This document shows positions 23,301-30,100 of a stretch of 64,000 nucleotides of DNA, piece by piece. The notes below the pieces were generated by a model. That model did not search any database, was not told where the DNA came from, and saw only the letters and a program-made list of their open reading frames with translations. The stretch spans positions 96,117-160,116 of the forward strand of contig NZ_JAUQSY010000014.1 in NCBI RefSeq assembly GCF_030580865.1, given 5' to 3'. This stretch comes from Hymenobacter aranciens. GTDB taxonomy: Bacteria > Bacteroidota > Bacteroidia > Cytophagales > Hymenobacteraceae. The position numbers and the translations under genes were made by a program. Each line of letters begins with the position of its first letter. Position 1 is the stretch's first letter.

Positions 23301-24032
23301 GGCCGGGCCGCTGGTGGGCGTGAAGCTGCTGATAGTGGGCGCCGTCAGCACCGTAAAGCTGCTGGCGCTGGTACCGGTGCCGCTGGGCGTAGTCACCGTC
23401 AGCGGGCCGGTGCTGGCGCTGGCCGGCACGGTGGCCGTGATGCTGGTGGCCGAAACTACGGTGAAGGTGGTAGCCGCCGTGCCGTTGAACGCCACGGCCG
23501 TGGCCCCGGTGAAGCCGGTGCCGGTAAGGGTGACGCTGGTGCCCACGGCCCCGCTGGTGGGCGTGAAGCTGCTGATGGTGGGCGGCACGAGCACCACGAA
23601 GCTGTTGGTGCTGAGCGCCGTGCCGCTGGCCGTGGTGACGGCAATCTGGCCGGTGGTGGCGCCGGTGGGCACCGTTACGGTCAGCTGCGTGGCCGAGCCG
23701 ACGGTGAACACCGGGGCATTCACGCCATTGATGGCCACGGCGGTGGCGCCGGTCAGGTTGCTACCCGTCACCGTGACGACGGTGCCGATGGGGCCGCTGG
23801 CCGGCGTGAAGCCGCTGATGCTGGGCATGGTGGCATTGGGACCGGGGGGGCCGCCGGTGGTGCCGCCGTTGCCGGGGCCGCCGGGCGTGCCGGTGCCGCC
23901 CGAGCCATTGCCGCCGGGCGGGCCGCCGGTGCTGCCGCCGTTGCCGGGCAGCTGCGCCACGGCACTCAGCGCGAAGGAAATCAGAATAACCAGCAGCCCC
24001 AGCCGGCGCGCAAAGTCGAATAAATGTTTCAT
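14367..24032 (-). CDS. Giant T9SS protein with TIG, CARDB and DUF7619-like domains
   Basis: Secreted protein of 3,221 residues. The ATG at 24032 gives the signal peptide MKHLFDFARRLGLLVILIS ending AVAQ; an upstream ATG at 24101 only adds an implausible leader. A Gly/Pro-rich spacer (about 28-68) precedes three IPT/TIG domains (about 69-320). Two related SxTSFCAGA-type Ig units and proline-poor PKD-like repeats follow, then an FN3-like domain (about 844), then seven CARDB domains (about 924-1830). A DUF7619-like region (about 2270-2474, SADPNLIVGPNG and IVFDVNPPI) comes next. The last 650 residues match the C-terminal module of the neighbouring gene and end in a T9SS sorting domain (FPNPAHQQVRV, GVYTLRLH). 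It lies 75 nt after the stop of the preceding gene, so co-transcription is possible. Likely a surface adhesin; ligand unknown. Confidence 0.88.
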   Translation of the reverse strand: MKHLFDFARRLGLLVILISFALSAVAQLPGNGGSTGGPPGGNGSGGTGTPGGPGNGGTTGGPPGPNATMPSISGFTPASGPIGTVVTVTGSNLTGATAVAINGVNAPVFTVGSATQLTVTVPTGATTGQIAVTTASGTALSTNSFVVLVPPTISSFTPTSGAVGTSVTLTGTGFTGATAVAFNGTAATTFTVVSATSITATVPASASTGPLTVTTPSGTGTSASSFTVLTAPTISSFTPTSGPAGTSVTLTGTNLGGATSVTFGGVAATGSITGNTATSLTVAAPAGAPTGPICVTTAQGTGCSASNYTFPLIITTGAVSPTSFCAGATITVPFTTSMAGYGPGNAFQLQLSDASGVFSSGNPLFGTLISSGSAGGTLSGTVPNTIAGGTGYRVRVVASDPATVGTANATDLTINTTPVSQAGGPASVPYGSTIALTLTPTYAGATYAWSGPLGFSSNLQNPTVPSNTNVGVNRYTCLVTLGGCSFSSFVDVTVQAATAPLLSLTAFAGPLCPATAFAMTFNVAGVGFAAGNTITAQLSDASGSFASPMAIGTVAFSGLGNGTISGTLPAATAGTSGYRIRLVGSNPAATSNTNGSDLTVTAPPAVTLAALAPVCINSAAFTLTGGSPAGGTYRVDGTVAGSFNPAAAGVGTYTITYTYTAGTSCSATATRTLEVRALPTVTLAAQAPRCYQAAAFTLTGGSPAGGTYSGPGVSSGQFNATTAGVGTHTITYTYADGAGCSSTATQPLPVLPLPTFSASATSTCTGQPVTLTVSNAGPGASYLWSPGGETTASISPAPTVATTYSVVVTNAAGCTYPFSQAVSINPATAAPGVVSQMQPIDGSNGLSLPITFTWSPGGNTSTYDLYVWPASGTQPATPTASGLTNLQYTFNGSIPYGAQYRWRVVARNACFATPGPVFAFGLRELPDLRVSFIQNPDTVYAGQTMQMSWNVTNTGLGSTLAQQWRDDVWLSQDSVFNTDTAIRVGDWGNTTFLQPNGTYITNATFTVPYSQAGYYYVFVRANANGQLLETDYLNNRRRSPKRTLMIVPQTPDFSLENFVSPPDPSVGYTDVQLRYRVYNRGPVTVTVPRFDEFFISPDTILNISQNTGRLSLGPNAISLSRQRVTDTLATNEFYDRIVSVRIPHTEFGTRYFYAYTDTDNVVFETASTNNVNSPEPVQIILRPPADLQPIALTAPSNALAGNSFTVTWDVKNGGLNAPVPEERYWSDQFWLCPSATFDPGTAIAVGSTSVFGGDTLAVNHHYRRTVTLNIPNGISGNYYVYGYADYVSGSTRGNVFEYNFENNNLRRSAQPVAVGLTYADLQPTAFTGPADVDAFQTFTVNYTVRNNSGAVGAAGGTWTDAIYLVTPGGGPNCLLLGTATRIGPLAVGASYSGSMTLTIPRSVTPGNYELLLHTDSGNSVYEFNFENNNERRHAFTYHYSDDLRLTVLSTTGTAFSGQTIGLSWSVDNQGAFRTLATGWQDQFFLSTDATLDNSDLLLSGVTRNGDLAVGSSYNGTVTVRLPHGLQGNFFVIGKAGVPDGRGYCNSNVSSVLVDTNPGNNFRSTALPITLTPPADLLPTTYTLPTDVVAGQQVTVPFTIRNQGVGATLEGDWDDAIYLSTSPSVNGAIRIGTYRHAGTLGAGASYSVALPVTIPAYLSGNYYIFLVADQSGVNGYYPTQLWGGAIQYGTVYEHQQELNNVVQGNILIRVPEPADLVVTSVTLPANRVLGQTMTVHYQVRNQGINPAVGQLKDGLYLSQDATMDGAVDQLFASRTQNVAIAPSQTINGVVRSRLQGILPGNYHGLMATNLFNDIYEGPVSSPAANNNITDAGNLLSLGVNTLPLRTPTSFPLMADSIVYYRVTPGANKDMVLTLTSTQSLGQNEMYVAYNRVPTAADYDFIYLNQVSTSQEILVPTTGAGPYYVLVKTPYAYPSLQTATLYADTLGFQVRSIAANRVGQGRVTTQVLGAGFRRTPATRFFLTKGLDPTIRAEAQVLRFRNSTEVTLRWRLDTLSVGVYNVVAANGAVRVQLTDGLTVETARPLDVDFATIIPQTIRAGANGNWTYFLQNNSNLDVPYWEFQYDLPPGLNPVITHTPNVRKKSDFTNAAASATPRNRLDDGLTEVLPFIAQDLRPGEIIQVNLRLTANLAVNQFLPVVWNQAALTEEWYTRQTLDHIARYRAAVLAAPAQYPAGVASLAASASAWTDSLTRYYTRLGLVDTTWLRLNPQTGYTARSVDIAIPGGMCGTTGVTECVRPFRPNPFDGNTYPPALVGCADSIVFTYKGRGLSCTLVVGSADPNLIVGPNGVGTRKMVGVQTPLNYQVQFENDPALATAPAQVVRVTVPLGPASDPRTFRLGSFGWDTLTFQVPANSSTYSATLDMPDSLGYDVRVLGTVDVVGRQLIWRLETIDPATGVAPLDPNKGFLALNDSTGRGQGFLNYIIQGSATAATGDTLAAQASIVFDVNPPIATNRWVNILDAGVPVSQVNTLPATQPGNVVSLTWTASDDAGGSGLRAFDIYASQDGGAFTRVAQDVPGLSYTFTGLPNTHYDFFTLAVDSTDNREALKTVAEAGITLGSVLPDLVVSALQTLPGGSYRNVTITGTLHLSADLLVTGTLTVQSGGVLSTLAPGGAACAAITGAGNFVLAAGGTLRICDAAGISASGATGSIQLSGTRSFSDDATYVYDGLAPQQTGAGLPDTVRNLRNVSQPLTLTQPVAVAQVLEVNANFSTNSQALTLLSSAAGTALVAYNGTTNPTMTGPATVQRWIDPSQNAGAGYRHYSSPVLNAPFADLQTPGFVPTLTTSYNTSATPGNVTPFPTVFGYDEARIPGSVATGFSAFDKGWEVPTTSTLTLGRGYTVNIPASEKVDFVGALNNAPVSLPLSFTPSAEAGWHLVGNPFAAPLDWSLVTRPAGLDAALYVFGSTGQYTGQYRSYVNGVGLGSPVVPSGQGFFVRASAPATLILNNSHRIREFRTTDPAFQRSTADLRPQLHLSLRGSTGPADDAYLYAEVGASPAVESAFDAVKLANPSGLNLGSLVGNEALAINGLAPAQLAATTSIPLQVGVPAVGAYTLTAAGLLNWPATTAVELYDALTGQRTDLRQQPAYAFTVSAATLNSATGRFWLNLAPAAPLGTAPAFSAATVQLFPNPAHQQVRVLLPATAGSATVQAELLNSLGQRVTQTAVALQPAGTSFLLPLDGLAAGVYTLRLHAGATIVTKRLVVE

Positions 24033-24107
24033 GACAAAAACATTAAGAAGGTAAGTGAATGGAATAGCGAAGCGGGCCGCCGCCGGGCGGCGGCAGCCCA
24101 CCGTTGC

Positions 24108-27100
24108 TTATTCCACCACCAGCCGGTGGGTGAGTTGACCATTGCTGCCCTCGGCCTGGATGCGCACCAAGTAGATGCCAGCCGCCAGCCCCTGCACCGG
24201 CAGCGTGGCGTGCGCCGCCGTGCCGGTGGCCGCCGTGGTGGCGGGCACCAAGAGCTGGCTCACGCGCTGCCCCACGGCATTAAGCACGCTCACCTGCAGC
24301 TGCCGGACATTGGCGGGCAAGCCCGTCACGCTGAGCGTCACGGCCGCACCGGCGGTGTGCGCCGTCGGGTTGGGGTAGAGGCTCACGAGGGCACCGGCCA
24401 GCTGCGGGCGCGTCGCCAGCGGACTGCCCGCCGGGCGGAACACCACGCTGAAGCGCCCGGCATACGGCTCATTGGCCGCGATGCTGAAGGTGTAGCTGGC
24501 CTGGGCAGCCAGGTTGATGAAGCTGCCCGTGAGGGCGTCGCGCAGGAACACCGTGGTGCCGGCCGGGCCGAAGTTCAGCAGCTCGGCGGCGGTGATGGTG
24601 AAGGTGCCGGCGGCGGGCGGACTCACCCACAGCGGCACCACTTCGTCGGCGGTGCCGGCGAGGGGGGCGCGGCCGTCTACCGAGAGGGGCATGTCGGGCG
24701 TGCCGGGCACGGGGGCGGCTACCGTAGAGAGGTAGAGGCCGTTGGAATTGGGCAGCTTGTAGGCGTCGTGCTGGCCGGTGTAGGGGTTGGTGGCCCCGGC
24801 TTCGAAGTACACGAAAGCGTCGTCGGTATCAGCGCCGCCGGCGGCTTGCAGCACCAGGTGCAGCAGGGGCCGGGTGTCGCCGGTGCTGCGCTGGAACTGG
24901 GGCTGGCCGGCGTAGATGGTGCTGCGGTTGCTGTTATTCAGGCTGATGCTGCCGGTGGTGCCGGGCGTGCTGGAGCGCACGAAGAAGCCCTGCCCGGCCG
25001 GAATGAGGCCGGTGCCAGCCCCTACCCCATTCACGAAAGAGCGGTAGCGCCCCACGTAGCCGGCCGTGCTCTGGAACACATACACGGCCGCATCGACGCT
25101 GTTGAGCGCGGCACCCGAGACGGTGCCCCAGTCCAGCGGCGAGGGGTACGGGTTGCCCACCAGGTGCCAGCCGGCTTCGGCCTGCGTGCCCCGGGTAAGG
25201 CCGCTGATGGTCTGGGCCCCGTTGTTGAAGGTACCGGTGAAATCCACCAGCTGCTGGTTGCCGATTTGCACGGTGTAGCCGCGGCCTACGGTCAGGGCGT
25301 CGCTCAAAGAGTTAGGTGAGAAGTAGCCCTGGTCGAAAGCCGAGTAGTTGCTGGTGGGCGTGGCCAGGCGGCTTTCGTTGTAGCCGAACACGGTGGGGTA
25401 CACGCTCAGGTTGCCGGGCAGGGCGGCGGTGTTGTAGGCCGGGTTCACTACCGGCGTGAAGCCGGTATTGGTGGCCAGGTCGGCCACCGTGGAGCCCGTT
25501 ACCGGGGCGCTGTACATGCGGTAGCCGCCGGTGCCGGTGTTGCCGCTGGCGTCGATGTAGCGCTGCATGGTGCCGGTGGCGCCCTGCACCGTGCCGCTGC
25601 CCTCGTTCCACACCAGGGCGGTGCCGGCGGCGCTGCTCAGCAGCGTCAGGGGCTGGCCGTTGAGCAGCAGGCTGCCGGTGGTCAGGCGCACGGTTTCCTT
25701 CACGGCCAGGGGCTGGGTCAGGGTCACGTTGGCAGCGTTGATGATGGTCAGGCCCAGGGCCTGGGCGGGCAGACCGGCGCCGGTAATCTGGGCGCCGCTG
25801 CCGTTGTAGACGTAGCTGGCGTCGGGGCTGAAGGTGCGGGGGCCCGTCACCTGCAAGGCGCCGGTGCTGCCGCTGGCACTCAGGCCGGCCGGGCTGCAGA
25901 TGCGCAGCGTGGCGCCGGCCGCCAGCACGAAGCCGCCCGGCCCGCCAATGGCGAAGCAGCCATCGGCGAGGCTGCCGCCGGTTTGCACCGTGAGGGTGCC
26001 GGCCACGGTGATGTTGCCGGCCAGCGTGCCGTTGCCGGTGCCGGTCACAGTCACGTTGTTATACACGCCGGCCGGGATGGTCGTGGTCGTGCTCACTGTC
26101 AAATCCGACGGGGCCGAGCCTACCGTGAACACCGTGGCGCTGGTGGCCGTGCCGCCCGGCGTGGTCACCGAGATAGTGCCGGTGGTGGCCGTTACGGGCA
26201 CGCTGGTAGCGATGGTGGTGGCGTTGGTGACGGAGAACGGCGCGTTAGTGCCGTTGAACTGCACCGTGGTGGCGCCGCTGAAGCCGGTGCCCGTGATGGT
26301 AACCGAGGTGCCGCCGCTGCCCGAGCTGGGCGTGAAGCTGCTGATGGTGGGCACCGGCGCCGTGAGCACAAACGAAGTGTTCGACGTAGCCACGCCGCCG
26401 GTAGTGGTGACGCGGATGGGACCGGTGCTGGCGCCGGCCGGCACCGTGGCCGTGACGCTGGTAGCCAAGCCGGCCGTAAACGTAACGGCCGGTACGTTAT
26501 TAAAGCTCACGCCCTGCAGCCCGTTCAGATTAGCCCCGGTGATGGTGACCACCGTGCCCACCGGCCCACTGGCCGGGGTGAAGGAGAGGATGGTGGGCGG
26601 CGCCACCATCTTGAAGGTAGCCAGGTTGTCGCGGCCCACACCGCCCGCAGTGCTGAAGCTGCCGCCCACCACCAGCGTGTCGTTGGAAAGCGTCAGGGCG
26701 TAGCCGTAGCCGTTGAGGCCGGGCAGGGTGATGAGGCTGCCGGTGGCGGCCGTCACGGCGGCCAGGTAGCTGGCCGATAAGCCATTCACCTGCGAGAACT
26801 GGCCGGTCATCGTCACGAAGTCGGCGCTGGCGTCGATGTCGTACACCGTGCTGTTGGTGTTGGACGTCCAGGAAGTGGCGGCGCCGGTGGTTTTGCTCAG
26901 CGCCCCGATGTAGGCGCGCGGCTGGCCGTCGAGGGTGGTGAAGGAGCCGCCCACGTAGAGGTTGCTGGCGTTCTGGGCCAGGGCGTGCACGGTGCTGTTG
27001 GGGTTGGGCGCGAAGGAGGTCAGCGCGCCCGAGGAGGCATTCACGGCGCCCAGGTAGCTGCGGGCCGAGCCGCCCAGGGTGGTAAACTGCCCGCCCACGT

Positions 27101-30100
27101 ACAGAGTCGGGCCGTCGAGGGCCAGGTTGTACACGGCGTTGTTGGCGCCAGGGTTGAAGGCCGTGAGGGCGCCGGTGGCGGTGGTGAAAGACGCCAGATA
27201 GTTGCGCGTGGTAGCGCCCACGGCGGTAAACGAACCGCCGACGTAGAGCGTGCTGCCATCTGTTTTCAGAATGTGGACCGTGCTGTTAAGGCCAGGATTA
27301 AAGGCCGTGACCACGCCGCTCGTGGCGTTCACCGCGCCCAGGCGCAGGCGGCCCGCGCCGTCGAGGCTGGTGAACGTGCCGCCTACATATAAGGTGTTGC
27401 CGGCCAGGGCCAGGGCCTCCACCTGCCCGCCCGCCGGGTTGGGCTGGAAGCCGGTCAGTATCTGCCCGGTGTTCACGTTGTAGGCAAAGAGGTTATTGAT
27501 GCCGTACGCCCGCAGGGTGCTGAAGGAGCCGCCCAGCACCACGGCGCTGCCGCTGGCATTCAGGGCGTTTACCGTGGTGTTGGGGCCGGGGTTGAAGCTC
27601 GTGAGGGCGCCCGTGCCCAGGGTGAAGCCGGCGGCGTAAGCGCGGCTCTGGCCGGCGATGGTGCTGAAGCTGCCGCCCGCATACAGCGTGGTGCCATCAG
27701 TGGCGATGGTGTGCACCGTGCTGTTGGGGCTGGGGTTGAAGGCCGTGGCGGCGCCGGTGCCGGTATCTACCGCCCCCAGACGGGTGCGGGTGAGGCCGCC
27801 CAGGGTGTTGAAGGAGCCGTAGGCGTAGAGCGTGCTGCCGTCGCGCAGCAGACCGTTCACGGCGCCGTCGGCGCCGGGGTTGAAGGAGGTGTAAGTGCCA
27901 TCGGCGCTGAGCTGAAACAGGCCCTGCCGGGCGGCCGTGGTGAGGTAGCTGAACGAGCCACTCAGCGTGAGAGCCGTGCCGCTCACGGCCACGGTGTTCA
28001 CGGTGGTATTCAGGCTGGGGGCCAGGCTGGTGAGGGCGCCCGTATTCAGGGTGAAGCCCGCCAGGTAAGGCCGGGGCTGCCCGGCAATGGTGCTGAAGCT
28101 GCCGCCCACGTACAAGGTGGTGCCATCCGAGGCCAGCGAATTAACGGTGCTGTTGGGGTTGGGCACGAAGGCCGTGACGGCGCCGGTGCTGGTGTTTACG
28201 GCCCCGAGGCGGGTGCGCGTGAGGCCACCCAGGGTGGAGAACGAGCCTGCCACGTACAGCGTGGTGCCGTCGCGCAGCAGGCTGGTCACGGTGCCATCGG
28301 CGCCGGGGTTGAAGGCGGTGTAGGTGCCGGCGGCGGCCAGCTGAAACAGGTTTTGCCGGGCCGCGCCGGTGAAGTACGAGAAGGTGCCACCCAGCGCCAG
28401 GTTGCCGCCGTTGGCGGCGATGGCGTACACGTTGGCGTTGTTGCCGGCGTTGAAGCTGGTGATGGCGCCGGTGCTGAGGCTGAAAGCCGCCAGCGACTGG
28501 CTCTGCCCGCCGATGGTGCTGAAGTTGCCGCCCACGTACAGGTTCGTACCATCCGAGGCCAGCCCGTACACGCGCGCGTTGGCGCCGGGGTTGAAGGCCG
28601 TGACGGTGCCGGCCCCGGCCGTGCTCACCGCCCCGATGTAGTTGCGCGGCGCGCCGCCCAGCGTGCTGTAGCTACCGCCCACATATAAGGTAGTGCCGTC
28701 GCGCAGCAACTCGTTCACCTCCCCATTCACGCCGGGGTTGAAGGCCGTGGCCAGGCCCCCCGCGCTCACCTGAAACAGGTTCTGCCGGGCGCCGGTGCTC
28801 AGGTAATTAAAAGTGCCGCCCAGGGCCAGGCTGCCGCCGCTGGTGGCCAGGGCATACACGTTGGCGTTGTTGCCGGCGTCGAAGCTCGTCATGGCGCCGG
28901 TGCTGAGGCTGAAAGCGGCCAGCGACTGGCTCTGCCCGCCGATGGTGCTGAAGTTGCCGCCTACGTACAAGTTGGTACCGTCGGAGGCCAGGGCGTACAC
29001 GCGGTTGTTGGCGTTGGGGTTGAAGGTGGTGGCGGCGCCGGTGCCGGTGCTCACCGCGCCGATGCGGTTGCGGGTCGCGCCGCTCAGGGTGGTGAAGTTG
29101 CCGCCCACGTACAGGGTCGTGCCCTCGCGCAGCAGCTCCGACACCTCGCTGTCGGCGCCGGGATTGAAGGTGGCCACCACGGCGCCGGTGCCTTTGTCCA
29201 CGGCGCCCAGGTTGGCCCGGCCCTGCCCGCCAATCTGCGAGAAGCCGCCACCCAGGTACACGGTGCTGCCCTCCAGGGCCTGGCTATACACGTAGCCGTT
29301 CACGTTGGGATTGTAGGCCGTGAGGGCACTCGTGGCCAGGGCGATGGCCGCCGCGTGGTTGCGCGGCTGCCCGCCCATCGTGGTGAAGCCACCGGCGGCG
29401 TAGAGCGTCACGCCATCCGTCACCAGCGAATACACGATGTAGCTGGGGGCGGGGTTGAAGCTGGCAACCAGGGCGCCATTGGCAGCGTCCACGGCCGCCA
29501 GGTAGTTGCGCGGGGTGCCGGCCATCTGGTTGAAGGCGCCGCCCACGTACAGCACGCCGCCCGTGAGCACCAGCGACTCCACGTAGGCGTTGGGGTCGGG
29601 TGCGAAGGCGGGGTCGATGGTGTTGTTGGCCAATACGTGGGCCAGGTTGGCCCGGGCCACGCCGCCTATTTGCGAGAAGCCGCCGCCCACGTACCAGCCG
29701 CCGGTGCCATCAGCCACAATGCGCCGCACGTAGCCGTTGGTGGTGGGGAAGGCCAGCGTGGGCGTGCCGGTGCTGGTGCTCACCAGGGCCAGGTTGTCGG
29801 AGCGGTAGCCGATGTTGTTGAAGCCGCCGCCGGCAAACACGCCGCCCGCGCCGTCGGCCGTCAGGCTGTACACGTAGCCGTCGGGGCTGGCGGTGCGGGT
29901 GGCGGCGCCGGTGCCGGGGTTCAGGGCGGCCACGTAGCGCTGCTCCAGGCCGCCGATGGTGCCGAAGCCGCCGCCGGCATACAGCAGGCCGCCGGTCAGG
30001 TGCAGGGCATACACAATGTAGCTGGGGGCCGGGGCAAAGCCCGCCACCAGCGCCCCGGTGGTGGCATTCACGGCGCCCAGGTAGCTGCGGGCGCTGCCGC

